A stretch of 62,549 bases of DNA, from NCBI GenBank assembly GCA_019359315.1, contig JAHHHO010000031.1:1-62549 (forward strand). Direction: 5' to 3'. Each line of letters begins with the position of its first letter. Position 1 is the stretch's first letter. The translations under genes and the position numbers were made by a program. The notes under the pieces are model-generated. The model ran no database searches. It had not been told where the DNA came from and was given only the letters and a program-made list of their open reading frames with translations. Shown in pieces: positions 44,128-52,604 of the stretch. Origin of the DNA: Myxacorys californica WJT36-NPBG1. Its GTDB lineage: Bacteria; Cyanobacteriota; Cyanobacteriia; Leptolyngbyales; Leptolyngbyaceae.

Positions 44128-44173
44128 TTTTGAAGACCAGCGAGGCTGATATCAGCCTCGCTGGTCTTCAAAA
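44128..44173. repeat. Perfect 46-bp palindrome
   Basis: Bases 44128-44150 and 44151-44173 are exact reverse complements with no spacer, centred on GATATC. It is 219 bp before rpsU. It is long for a perfect palindrome with no loop. Confidence 0.88.
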
Positions 44174-44356
44174 ATGACCTTCTGTAAACAGTTTCAGTGT
44201 TTTATGCTAATCTGCCAATGGTAGGTTATAAATGCTGGGCTACCTATGCATACTTTTGGAATGTAGACAGGAGCGGCTGACGTTCAGCAATTGGATTGAG
44301 TCCCCTAACAGACTTCTCCAAAGCGTAGAATGCTTCAGGTCTTTCAACCTATCTTT

Positions 44357-44376
44357 TGTACTCAACTGTACTCAAC
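44357..44376 (+). repeat. Tandem 10-mer in the rpsU leader
   Basis: TGTACTCAAC occurs twice back-to-back, ending right before the AGGAG ribosome site of rpsU at 44377. It may form an RNA-protein or antisense site. Confidence 0.6.
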
Positions 44377-44391
44377 AGGAGACTCTTAAGA

Positions 44392-44571
44392 ATGACCCAA
44401 GTGGTTTTAGGCGAAAACGAAGGTATTGATTCTGCGCTACGCCGGTTCAAGCGTCAGGTATCTAAGGCAGGCATTTTGGCGGACTTGCGATCGCACCGTC
44501 ACTTTGAAACACCGCTCGAAAGGCGAAAGCGCAAAGAGACGCTCGCTCGCCGTAATCGTCGCTACCGTTAA
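44392..44571 (+). CDS. rpsU: 30S ribosomal protein S21
   Basis: 59 residues from ATG 44392. S21 pattern: [28 protein letters not shown] then a basic tail ([17 protein letters not shown]). It is the small-subunit protein near the mRNA platform, with AGGAG 44378-44382 as ribosome site. The longer frame from 44356 was rejected because it starts in the leader. Confidence 0.92.
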   Translation: MTQVVLGENEGIDSALRRFKRQVSKAGILADLRSHRHFETPLERRKRKETLARRNRRYR

Positions 44572-44714
44572 TGTTCTGCTGAGGTCGATGTCTTGCAGAA
44601 GAATCGATTCTTCAGAAGGATTGTGCCGAACGGTTCAGACAGAGATTGTTAGGATTGAGAAGAAATAGCTATCTTGGGTAAACTAATTTCTCCTCATCGC
44701 CCACGTCCGACCTT

Positions 44715-46235
44715 ATGCCTGAACCTCTATCTGATCCCATTGCCGATTCTGCAAAAACCTTTGATCAAGAACTTGAAGAAGCCATTCTTGGGTTTGACGA
44801 AATTCAGGCAGAGCTAAATTACCGTCAAGCCCAAACTACTCTACGCACCTTGGTTGAGAATCTTGATCTCACGGCTTCAGAACGTGCTGGTCTTGACTCT
44901 GAAATTCACGGGCTAGAGACGATGCTGGGAAAGCTTGATCGGCTTGTGGTTCACATTGCAGCGTTTGGCATGGTGGGGCGAGGAAAATCGTCTGTTCTCA
45001 ACGCGCTGTTGGGGCAAACCGTGTTCGAGACAGGTCCGATTCACGGAGTTACTCAAGTGCGTCAAACGGCGAATTGGAGTGTTTCCACCGAAGCAGTGGC
45101 AGACAGCGATCATACGATCGAGCGAGTCACTCTGCCCGGAATGTCTCAATCGCAAATTGAACTAATTGACACTCCCGGCATTGATGAAGTCGATGGAGAA
45201 GCGCGAGAAGCCTTGGCACGCCAAGTGGCTCAGCAAGCAGATTTGCTGCTCTTCATTGTCTCCGGCGACATGACCAATGTAGAATATCAAGCTTTGTCAG
45301 AACTGCGGAATGTCGGCAAACCGATCATTCTGGTGTTTAACAAGATTGATCAATACCCCGACGCCGATCGCATGAGTATCTACCATAAGATCCGTGATGA
45401 GCGCGTCAAAGATTTATTATCTCCTGATGAGATTGTCATGGTGGCGGCTTCTCCCCTGATCGGTAGAGCCGTCAAACGCCCTGATGGTCGCACCACCATT
45501 CAGCGAACTTTAGGGGTTCCTCAAGTTGATGAACTGAAGCTCAAGATTCTAGAAGTGTTGCATCGGGAAGGCAAATCTCTCGTTGCGCTCAACACAATGC
45601 TGTATGCCGATGACATTAACGATCGCGTCGTTGAGCGAAAAATGACAATCCGTGAGCAAAATGCCGATCGGGTTGTGTGGAATGCCGTGATTACCAAAGC
45701 TGTTGCCACTGCCGTAAATCCTATAACAGTGTTAGACATTTTGAGCAGTGCGGCAATCGATGTGGCAATGATTTTGGCGCTCTCAAAGCTCTACGGGATT
45801 CAAATGACCCAGCAAGGCGCGATCGCGCTGCTACAAAAGATTGCGATCGCGATGGGAGGCATCACTGCCAGCGAACTTCTCGCCAATCTCGGACTCAGTT
45901 CTCTTAAAGGTTTACTCGGTTTATCAGCCCCGGCTACGGGTGGGCTATCGTTGGGCCCCTATCTTTCGGTGGCACTGACCCAAGCAGGCGTGGCAGGCAT
46001 CTCGTCTTACGGAATCGGACAGGTCACCAAAGCATATCTAGCCAACGGTGCATCTTGGGGACCGGACGGACCAAAAGCTGTTGTAACAAACATCTTAGCT
46101 TCGCTAGATGAAGACTCTATTTTAATTCGGATTAAAGATGAGCTACGCGCCAAGCTCAATATGCGCGATTACCCCGCCGGGGGAACTGCTTCGCGGCGCT
46201 ATCGAGCTATGAATAAAAATTCTGCGGGTAAATAA
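44715..46235 (+). CDS. GTP-binding protein with DUF697-like membrane domain
   Basis: 506 residues. Era/dynamin-like G domain (about 75-240): G1 GMVGRGKSS, G2 TQVR, G3 DTPG in IELIDTPGIDE, G4 NKID (FNKIDQYPDADR), G5 near AASPL. After it a DUF697-like hydrophobic helical region (about 310-440), rich in Ala, Leu and Ile, with two or more membrane-associated segments (VATAVNPITVLDILSSAAIDVAMILALSKLYG). The pair suggests a membrane-linked GTPase. Role unknown. Confidence 0.8.
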   Translation: MPEPLSDPIADSAKTFDQELEEAILGFDEIQAELNYRQAQTTLRTLVENLDLTASERAGLDSEIHGLETMLGKLDRLVVHIAAFGMVGRGKSSVLNALLGQTVFETGPIHGVTQVRQTANWSVSTEAVADSDHTIERVTLPGMSQSQIELIDTPGIDEVDGEAREALARQVAQQADLLLFIVSGDMTNVEYQALSELRNVGKPIILVFNKIDQYPDADRMSIYHKIRDERVKDLLSPDEIVMVAASPLIGRAVKRPDGRTTIQRTLGVPQVDELKLKILEVLHREGKSLVALNTMLYADDINDRVVERKMTIREQNADRVVWNAVITKAVATAVNPITVLDILSSAAIDVAMILALSKLYGIQMTQQGAIALLQKIAIAMGGITASELLANLGLSSLKGLLGLSAPATGGLSLGPYLSVALTQAGVAGISSYGIGQVTKAYLANGASWGPDGPKAVVTNILASLDEDSILIRIKDELRAKLNMRDYPAGGTASRRYRAMNKNSAGK

Positions 46236-46397
46236 GATCACTGTCTACGAATAGAAGAAATAGCGCTTAAGCAAATACAAAGCAAAATGCTATGAGAAAT
46301 AGCATTTGACAGCTAGGCGAAGTGCTAGCTCTCAAATTTCTGCCTCTACTAGGGGAAAGATGCTAGAAACAAAGGTGTACTCTAGCCTAAACACTAA

Positions 46398-47993
46398 ATG
46401 CAGACTGCCATTATGAACATATCTCCTCAAGATAGGCTAGAGCAACTGCAACGCATTGTCGTAACAGCGACACAGATGCGATTGATAGAGCAACGCATTT
46501 TTGATGCAGGAATGCCAGTCGCCGCATTAATGGAGAAAGTATCTGGACGCATTGCACAAAGAATTCAAGTGCTTTATCCGCAATCCTCAGTTCGCAAAAT
46601 TGGAGTTCTGATTGGACCAGGTCACAACGGCGGAGATGCCTTAGTTGTTGCTCGTGAACTCTACTTCAAGGGATATGAAATCAGGCTATGCTGTCCGGTT
46701 TTGCGCCTCAAGGATTTGACGGCAGCCCACTTGCACTACCTCGAAAATCTAGGCATTTCTTGCCATCAGTCTGCTGAACCCTTGCAAGAGTGTGATCTTT
46801 TGCTCGATGGACTGTTTGGCTTTGGCTTAGATCGAGCGCTCACAAAACCCATTTCGACACTGATAGATCTCGTGAATACGTGGGACATTCCCCGCTTAAG
46901 CATCGATCTTCCTTCAGGACTGCACGCGGATACCGGAGAAGTGTTAGGCAGGGCAATTCGGGCAACCCATACCCTCTGTTTGGGACTGTGGAAGCTCGGA
47001 TTGCTGCAAGATGAGGCATTAGACTATGTCGGACAAGCAGAATTGATTGATTTTGATGTGCCGATCGCAGACGTTTCTGCCGTGTTAGGAGAAATCCCAG
47101 ACGTGCAGCGCGTCACGCCTCAATGGGCGATCGCATCGCTGCCACTCGTGCGTCCCGCTTCGACTCATAAATACGAAATGGGTCATTTGCTCGTGGTTTG
47201 TGGATCTCGTCGCTATGCGGGTGGCGCATTGCTAACCGGATTAGGGGCGCGAGCAAGTGGCGTCGGTATGCTGTCGATCGCAGTTCCCGAATCGCTCAAA
47301 TCTACCCTTTCTGCTCAATTGCCAGAGGCACTGATCATCGGCTGTCCTGAAACCGAAGCGGGCGCGATCGCAGAGCTTCCTGCATCCTTGGGGCTGTCCT
47401 CATTTCATGCGATCGCCTGTGGCCCTGGTCTAACAACGGAAGCATCTTCCATTGTCCAGCAAATTTTAGACAGCGAATCTTTCCTCGTTCTAGATGCAGA
47501 CGGATTGAATATTTTGGCGCAACAAGAAACTATCCCTACGCTACAAAAGCGTCAAGCCCCGACAATTCTGACGCCTCACTTAGGCGAATTTAAAAGGCTC
47601 TTTCCAGACATTGCTGAAGGAATGATCTGTCGCATCACTGCTGTTCGACGAGCCGCAAAACAGACGAGCGCGATCGTGCTGTTGAAGGGGGCACGAGTGA
47701 ACATTTCAGATCCGCAGGGTAGGGTTTGCATTAATTCAGAGAGTACGCCTGCTTTAGCACGAGGTGGAAGCGGCGATGTACTAACGGGCTTGCTGGGCGG
47801 GTTGGTCGCTCAAAAAGTTGCGGCTTCCGCCTCTACATCTTTGCTTGACATCGTTCAGAGTGCGGTTTGGTGGCACGCGCAAGCAGGTCGCTTAGCCACT
47901 CAAACGCGTACAGTACTTGGCGTTGACGCCCATACACTGACCGACTTTCTCATCCCCGCTCTAGCACAACAGATGGAAGTTGAGGAAAAATAA
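46398..47993 (+). CDS. nnrD/nnrE: Bifunctional NAD(P)H-hydrate epimerase / ADP-dependent dehydratase
   Basis: 531 residues. Repairs NAD(P)H damaged by hydration. N-terminal epimerase (YjeF_N, about 20-215): TQMRLIEQRIFDAG, IGPGHNGGDALVVARELYFKGYEI, DGLFGFGLDRAL, DLPSGLHADTG. C-terminal dehydratase (about 240-520): HKYEMGHLLVVCGSRRYAGGALLTG, CGPGL, DADGLNIL, ARGGSGDVLTGLLGG. Both active parts look intact. The second ATG (46416, MNISPQDR) is a possible start. Confidence 0.92.
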   Translation: MQTAIMNISPQDRLEQLQRIVVTATQMRLIEQRIFDAGMPVAALMEKVSGRIAQRIQVLYPQSSVRKIGVLIGPGHNGGDALVVARELYFKGYEIRLCCPVLRLKDLTAAHLHYLENLGISCHQSAEPLQECDLLLDGLFGFGLDRALTKPISTLIDLVNTWDIPRLSIDLPSGLHADTGEVLGRAIRATHTLCLGLWKLGLLQDEALDYVGQAELIDFDVPIADVSAVLGEIPDVQRVTPQWAIASLPLVRPASTHKYEMGHLLVVCGSRRYAGGALLTGLGARASGVGMLSIAVPESLKSTLSAQLPEALIIGCPETEAGAIAELPASLGLSSFHAIACGPGLTTEASSIVQQILDSESFLVLDADGLNILAQQETIPTLQKRQAPTILTPHLGEFKRLFPDIAEGMICRITAVRRAAKQTSAIVLLKGARVNISDPQGRVCINSESTPALARGGSGDVLTGLLGGLVAQKVAASASTSLLDIVQSAVWWHAQAGRLATQTRTVLGVDAHTLTDFLIPALAQQMEVEEK

Positions 47994-48061
47994 AAGTTTT
48001 GCCGTTTACCCTTTTACTTTCATTTACCTGTTGTGCTACTATTAGCATCTGTGGAGAGCAA

Positions 48062-48143
48062 GGGTCGATGCCCGAGTGGTTAATGGGGGCGGACTGTAAA
48101 TCCGCTGGCTACGCCTACGCTGGTTCAAATCCAGCTCGGCCCA
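48062..48143 (+). tRNA. tRNA-Tyr (GTA)
   Basis: Acceptor GGGTCGA/TCGGCCC, D-arm with GAGTGGTTAATGG, anticodon stem around GGACTGTAAATCC with GTA, long variable arm, T-loop GGTTCAAATCC, discriminator A. 82 nt, class II as expected for bacterial tRNA-Tyr. No encoded CCA. Confidence 0.95.
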
Positions 48144-48210
48144 TCCACAGTAAATTATGTTAAGCAAAAGCAAAAAAGCAATTTTTCTTCTGCCTAACAT
48201 AATCTTCACT

Positions 48211-48282
48211 GCCCGTGTGGCTCAGTGGTAGAGCACACCCTTGGTAAGGGTGAGGTCGCGAGTTCAATCCTCGCCACGGGCT
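48211..48282 (+). tRNA. tRNA-Thr (GGT)
   Basis: Acceptor GCCCGTG/CACGGGC, D-arm GCTCAGTGGTAGAGC, anticodon loop CTTGGTAAG with GGT, T-arm GCGAGTTCAATCCTCGC, discriminator T. 72 nt. A terminator (48302-48344) follows. Confidence 0.95.
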
Positions 48283-48301
48283 TTTAAGCCTTTGTATCGA
48301 T

Positions 48302-48344
48302 AACCGCTAGAACCTTGATTCTGAAGGGTTTTTGGCGGTTTTTT
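48302..48344 (+). terminator. Terminator after tRNA-Tyr/tRNA-Thr
   Basis: AACCGC (48302-48307) pairs with GCGGTT (48335-48340), inner AACC pairs with GGTT, then a T run. Confidence 0.7.
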
Positions 48345-48354
48345 GTGCTTCTGA

Positions 48355-48546
48355 TTAGCCTAAATCTAACGCTAATTCTAAGATCACGTCAGTTTCGGTT
48401 AAGCCCATTGCGGTAAAGCGGGCTCCAATTGCAGCTCTGCTGGCTTCTTCGGTTGATGGCCGTAGGCCATCAACCGAAGAAGCCAGCAGAGCTGTTTCAT
48501 TGTAGGAGGGAAAAACTTTGTCTAACTGATTGGCGAACTGCCGAAG
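48355..48546 (-). pseudogene. Remnant reading frame interrupted by a stop and a palindrome
   Basis: A 63-codon minus-strand frame ends at TAA 48355-48357 and reads like protein (FANQLDKVFPSYNET..., AAIGARFTAMGLTETDVILE). It has no start codon. An in-frame TAA (48547-48549) separates it from a further ~30 codons that read VIETPFGVKVALIFNP. A perfect 30-bp hairpin (48432-48494) lies inside the frame. No family was recognised. Likely a decayed gene, but the frame could be chance. Confidence 0.3.
48432..48494. repeat. Perfect 30-bp hairpin (3-nt loop)
   Basis: Arms 48432-48461 and 48465-48494 are exact reverse complements with loop GTA. This is the longest uninterrupted perfect stem with a loop in the window. 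It lies between tRNA-Thr and tRNA-Ser and within the remnant frame. Confidence 0.9.
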
Positions 48547-48745
48547 TTAAGTGATTCTCACTTGCCGAACTTTGTACAATTTTGCAGGGTTGAAAATAAG
48601 GGCAACTTTAACGCCAAATGGAGTTTCAATAACAAGTGATGATTAGAGTTAACAACAACGAGCAACAATGACACTAATTTGTCACTAGTAATTCGACGAC
48701 AACAAGCAAGAATGACAACTAATTTGTCACTGTTCCCTTTTAGAA

Positions 48746-48832
48746 CGGAGAGAGAGGGATTCGAACCCTCGGATAAGTTACCCCATCACAGCATTTCCAG
48801 TGCTGCGCCTTCAACCACTCGGCCATCTCTCC
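48746..48832 (-). tRNA. tRNA-Ser (GGA)
   Basis: On the minus strand: acceptor GGAGAGA/TCTCTCC, D-arm GCCGAGTGGTTGAAGGC, anticodon loop CTGGAAA with GGA, long variable arm, T-arm GAGGGTTCGAATCCCTC, discriminator G. 87 nt, class II. It is antisense to the 5' end of a spurious long ferredoxin frame. Confidence 0.95.
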
Positions 48833-48918
48833 AGATGGAACTGTATTTACAGTCATTAAGAATCAATATTAGCAGAAGTTGCCTCATACTGAATAAAGAA
48901 CGAAAAAATTCTATCCTT

Positions 48919-49284
48919 ATGACCGAGTTTTATACTGTCCGCGTTCATCATCAAACCGGAACCAACTTTAGCTTTCGCGTGCCCAGCGATCGCTACATTT
49001 TGCACTCTGGTGAGCAGCAAGGCGTCGAGCTACCGTTCTCTTGTCGCAACGGAGCCTGCACCACATGTGCAGTTAGAGTTCTATCCGGTGACCTGTATCA
49101 ACCCGAAGCAGTAGGACTGTCTCCGGACTTGCAACGTCAAGGCTATGCGCTATTGTGCGTCAGCTATGCCCGTTCCGACCTGGAGGTAGAAACTCAGGAT
49201 GAAGATGAAGTGTACGAGCTTCAGTTTGGGCGATTTTTCGGCAAGGGAAAAGTAACGCGAGGGCTGCCGCTCGATGAGGATTAA
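48919..49284 (+). CDS. 2Fe-2S ferredoxin, plant type with C-terminal extension
   Basis: 121 residues from ATG 48919. The upstream in-frame 80 codons run antisense over tRNA-Ser and are spurious. Cluster motif SCRNGACTTCAVRVLSG gives C-x4-C-x2-C, with the fourth Cys in YALLCVSYARSDL. The usual CRAGACS of PetF is CRNGACT here. The tail EDEVYELQFGRFFGKGKVTRGLPLDED is longer and more charged than PetF, resembling FdC2-type ferredoxins, of which the role is not settled. An electron carrier other than the main PetF is likely. Confidence 0.85.
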   Translation: MTEFYTVRVHHQTGTNFSFRVPSDRYILHSGEQQGVELPFSCRNGACTTCAVRVLSGDLYQPEAVGLSPDLQRQGYALLCVSYARSDLEVETQDEDEVYELQFGRFFGKGKVTRGLPLDED

Positions 49285-49386
49285 GGAAAACTCTAGAGAT
49301 CGCAAGTCATCTCTGTAGCCTAGAGATACAGGCAATCCACTACCAAAATGGTAGACTTGCTTTCGATCCTGTGTTCTCTAAATTCA

Positions 49387-50202
49387 ATGGTTCAACCTTC
49401 TCCGGGTCAACTTCAAGTCTTTCTCGACATCGCGACCGAGGCAGCGTCGTGCGCTGGTGCCGTTCTGCAAACTCACTGGGGCAAGCTAGAACACGTTCGG
49501 GAGAAAGGGCGTCCGGGAGATTTAGTCACCGAAGCCGACAAAGCGGCAGAGACAGCAATTTTAGACGTGCTGCGTCGACATGTTCCAGAGCATTCCATCC
49601 TAGCGGAAGAGTCTGGGCAATTTGATAATGCTCAAAGTGAATACCTATGGGCAATTGATCCGCTTGACGGAACCACCAACTACGCTCATCAATATCCCTT
49701 CTTCGCAGTATCAGTTGGACTGCTGATTAACGGCGTACCTCAAGTGGGCGTCGTCTTCGATCCAATTCACAATGATCTATTTCGCGCGGCTAAAGGATTA
49801 GGGGCGACTTGCAACCGTCAGCCGATCCGCGTGTCACAAACGGCAGATCTGGAGCGGAGTTTGCTTGTGACAGGATTCGCCTACGATCGCCGCCAAACGT
49901 CGGATACAAACTACCCTGAGTTCTGTCACCTCACGCATTTAACTCAGGGCGTTCGACGAGACGGAGCGGCGGCGCTTGATTTGGCGTATATCGCGTGTGG
50001 ACGGTTAGACGGCTACTGGGAACGTGGGCTCTCGACCTGGGATAGCGCGGCGGGGGTAGTGTTAGTGAGAGAAGCTGGGGGAGAAGTCACCGCGTACGAT
50101 CGCACTCCCTTTGACCTCGCTTCTGGTCGCATCTTAGCAACCAACGGAGAGATCCACGAAGCCCTTAGCCGCGAACTGATGCACGTCAAACAACTGTCCT
50201 AA
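49387..50202 (+). CDS. Inositol monophosphatase family protein
   Basis: 271 residues from ATG 49387. Li-sensitive phosphatase superfamily: EESGQFD, WAIDPLDGTTNYAHQYPFFAVSVGLL (metal site D-x-L-D-G-T), WDSAAGVVLVREAGGEVTAYD (second motif WDxAAG). Substrates in cyanobacteria can be inositol-, histidinol- or fructose-phosphates, and this cannot be decided. An ATG at 49348 would add 13 residues. Lies 102 bp after the ferredoxin. Confidence 0.85.
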   Translation: MVQPSPGQLQVFLDIATEAASCAGAVLQTHWGKLEHVREKGRPGDLVTEADKAAETAILDVLRRHVPEHSILAEESGQFDNAQSEYLWAIDPLDGTTNYAHQYPFFAVSVGLLINGVPQVGVVFDPIHNDLFRAAKGLGATCNRQPIRVSQTADLERSLLVTGFAYDRRQTSDTNYPEFCHLTHLTQGVRRDGAAALDLAYIACGRLDGYWERGLSTWDSAAGVVLVREAGGEVTAYDRTPFDLASGRILATNGEIHEALSRELMHVKQLS

Positions 50203-50329
50203 AATGCGTTATCCCTACTGATTTTTAAGGAACTATAAAGAGTGAGGAGCGGCGGGAAAGGGTCTTTCCCCTCACCTCTTTCCCCCACCTACAGTAGAGT
50301 CCACAGCAGAACAGGTAGACAACACGAAC

Positions 50330-51274
50330 ATGAGCTTTCAAATTAATCGGGGTTTATTCACGCTGGACATGAGTGACTACCACGCGATTTTGGGCGTGTC
50401 CGTCGAGTCCGACGTGAAAGACATTCGGAAGAACTACTTAAAAATCGCCCGGCGTCTCCATCCAGATAGCTGCACTGCCGACACCGAAAACGCCAAACAG
50501 CTTGCTGCTCAACTGCTTTCAAAGCTAGTGAATCCGGCGTGGGAAAAGCTTTCTCAAGAGAAGAACCGCACCGAACACGAGTTATTGCTTAAGCTCAAAG
50601 GACAGGCGGCGGTTCGCAAGCGTCATGAAATTGAGCTAATGAGCAGCGTGGCACAACAAATGCTCAAAGCTGGCAATCCTGACCAATTTTATCGGTCTGC
50701 TTTGCAAGATTTAGCAGAACGTCAGTTTCAGCACCTCGACCAAGTCCCAGAAATGGTGGCGCAATTGAGTGAATTGAACATGGCATATCTGATGCGCCGA
50801 ACGGGTTTAGATGAGACAACGAGTGGAACCAAAACAACCTATACCGGAGCGTCTGCCACGTCTTCACCCACTGGAGCATCGACAGGAACGTCTACAACAG
50901 TAGTGCCTGCAAAGCCTTCAGAGTCGGTTGCCGATCAATATTATCGTCGGGCAGAAAATTTCATGGCTAAAGGAAATTTTGCTCAAGCCACACTAGAATT
51001 GCGCGACGCCCTAAAACTTGAACCCAACAATAGCCGGTGCCATAGTCTAATGGGAATGGTGTATTTGCGGCAAAATCAAGCGACAATGGCAAAAATCCAT
51101 TTCAACAAAGCCTTAGCGCTCAATCCTGACGATCCGATCGCGATCGAGGGAAAGCAAAAAGTTGATCCTGCTCCACCGACTTCCCAAAGTGCGGCAAAAC
51201 CTGGTAAGAACGATCGTAACCCCAAGTCTAATAGCGGACTGTTTAGCAGTCTATTTAGTGGAAAGAAAAAATAA
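50330..51274 (+). CDS. J-domain protein with TPR repeats
   Basis: 314 residues. J domain at about 15-83: SDYHAILGVSVESDVKDIRKNYLKIARRLHPDSC, with the HPD motif intact (needed to stimulate DnaK). A helical middle part and a Thr/Ser-rich linker (about 160-195) follow, then two TPRs (about 200-270: ADQYYRRAENFMAKGNFAQATLEL, HSLMGMVYLRQNQATMAKIHFNKAL). Lys-rich end (GKKK). It is a DnaK co-chaperone. The stop TAA overlaps the hisZ ATG by one base (TAATG). Confidence 0.83.
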   Translation: MSFQINRGLFTLDMSDYHAILGVSVESDVKDIRKNYLKIARRLHPDSCTADTENAKQLAAQLLSKLVNPAWEKLSQEKNRTEHELLLKLKGQAAVRKRHEIELMSSVAQQMLKAGNPDQFYRSALQDLAERQFQHLDQVPEMVAQLSELNMAYLMRRTGLDETTSGTKTTYTGASATSSPTGASTGTSTTVVPAKPSESVADQYYRRAENFMAKGNFAQATLELRDALKLEPNNSRCHSLMGMVYLRQNQATMAKIHFNKALALNPDDPIAIEGKQKVDPAPPTSQSAAKPGKNDRNPKSNSGLFSSLFSGKKK

Positions 51275-52485
51275 TGGTTTATCAGCCCCCAGCAGGCGCA
51301 CGCGATTTATTACCCCTCGATGTTGCCCAAAAACACTGGCTTGAAGAACGCTTGCAGCAGGTGTTTCATCGCTGGGGCTATCACCGCATTATCACCTCCA
51401 CATTAGAACGGTTAGATACTCTCATGGCCGGAGGCGCGATCGCACGCTCAACAGTGATCCAACTCCAGCACCTTGACGATGAACCTTTGGGTTTGCGTCC
51501 AGAGTTCACCGCGTCGATCGCACGAGCGGCCATCACGCGGATGGCAGGCAGCACCTATCCACAGCGGCTCTACTACAATGCTAATGTGTTCCGTCGATCG
51601 CAAGAAGGCGATCACACACGGCAGCAGGAGTTCTATCAAGCAGGTGTCGAGTTGCTGGGTATGGGCGGGCTGTTGGCAGATGCAGAAGTCTTGATGCTGC
51701 TGATGGATTGCCTAAAGAATCTGAATTTATCGGGACATTTGGTGTTAGGCGAAGCAGGGCTAACGCGATCGCTGCTGTCTATTTTTCCAGACACGCTACG
51801 CGACACCGTTCGCTATGCGATCGCCAATTTAGATCGGATCGCCTTAGAGACAATGCCGATGCCTGAGGATTTGCGCGATCGTGCCCTGACACTCCTCGAT
51901 TTGCGTGGCGCTCCTGCTAATGTCTTGCAAAAAGTGAGTCAACTGCCACTCAATTCATCGCAACAAGAGACCGTTCGCAACCTAAAATCGTTAATCAATC
52001 TGTTGCAAGACAGCCAAGCGGAAGTGCCGATTGTGCTAGATCTCAGCCTGATTCGCACGTTCGACTACTACACCGGAATCGTGTTTGAAGTCGTGGGTGG
52101 GTCAACGTCAGGTCAAACCTTAATCGGGCAGGGCGGACGCTACGATCAGCTTCTCGGGCTATACCATCCCCAAGGCGAATCGCTACCGGGAATCGGATTT
52201 TCGCTTCAGCTTGAAGCCCTGCATCAAATTTTGCTGTCATCAGGACAACTGCCAACCAAAGGGCCTACGAGTGATTGGCTTGTCGTTTCGGAGACACCAC
52301 AGACTCATGCGATCGCCTTTACTCACGCTCAAAAGCTGCGAGACTCATCCGATCTCGTTCGGGTCGAGATGGATCTAAGCGGCCAGGATCACGATCAGAT
52401 TCGAGAGTATGCCCGGGGTCGTCGCATTCCTCAAATTGCCTGGATCGAGTCTGATGGTTCCGCCGCGATCGAGCGGGTGAATTAA
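51274..52485 (+). CDS. hisZ: ATP phosphoribosyltransferase regulatory subunit HisZ
   Basis: 403 residues. A class II aaRS-like protein without the anticodon domain, which activates the short HisG enzyme in histidine synthesis. PPAGARDLLPLDVAQKHWLEERLQQVFHRWGYHRIITSTLERL, motif 2 LRPEFTASIARAA and the RLYYNANVFRRSQEGDHTRQQEFYQAGVELLG block, then DYYTGIVFEVV and GQGGRYDQLLGLYHPQGESLPGIGFSLQLEAL. Translationally coupled to the J-domain gene. Ends 119 bp before the next gene. Confidence 0.9.
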   Translation: MVYQPPAGARDLLPLDVAQKHWLEERLQQVFHRWGYHRIITSTLERLDTLMAGGAIARSTVIQLQHLDDEPLGLRPEFTASIARAAITRMAGSTYPQRLYYNANVFRRSQEGDHTRQQEFYQAGVELLGMGGLLADAEVLMLLMDCLKNLNLSGHLVLGEAGLTRSLLSIFPDTLRDTVRYAIANLDRIALETMPMPEDLRDRALTLLDLRGAPANVLQKVSQLPLNSSQQETVRNLKSLINLLQDSQAEVPIVLDLSLIRTFDYYTGIVFEVVGGSTSGQTLIGQGGRYDQLLGLYHPQGESLPGIGFSLQLEALHQILLSSGQLPTKGPTSDWLVVSETPQTHAIAFTHAQKLRDSSDLVRVEMDLSGQDHDQIREYARGRRIPQIAWIESDGSAAIERVN

Positions 52486-52604
52486 GGAACAGGAACGATA
52501 CAATAAATCTTTGGGCTACCCGCTGTTAGAAGATTCTCTTCTTTCCTCGCGAAGCGGGGCATCGCCCTACCTCCTCCCTCCTCCTTCATCCCTAACGAAC
52601 CCCT

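Larger units (their letters stand above)
43209..44391. other. 1.2-kb repeat-rich non-coding block between minD and rpsU
   Basis: Contains, left to right: an exact 92-bp tandem duplication (43330-43513), a 156-bp element with perfect 19-bp inverted ends (43544-43699), a 17-bp perfect hairpin (43903-43938), a perfect 46-bp palindrome (44128-44173) and a tandem 10-mer (44357-44376). Short ORFs in it show no known domain. minC, expected here, is missing. Confidence 0.6.
48345..48745. other. 400-bp region between tRNA-Thr and tRNA-Ser
   Basis: Holds the remnant frame, the 30-bp hairpin, and two imperfect ~40-bp direct repeats (about 48651-48694 and 48698-48735), with ACTAATTTGTCACT in each. No whole gene. 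Confidence 0.5.

Noticed and set aside
43209-44391. minC or a minC remnant next to minD
   Set aside because: Both strands were read; no MinC-like beta-helix pattern or similar sequence was found.
48679-48918. N-terminal 80 codons of the long ferredoxin frame
   Set aside because: They lie antisense to tRNA-Ser (48746-48832) and have no ferredoxin similarity; the start at 48919 fits the family.
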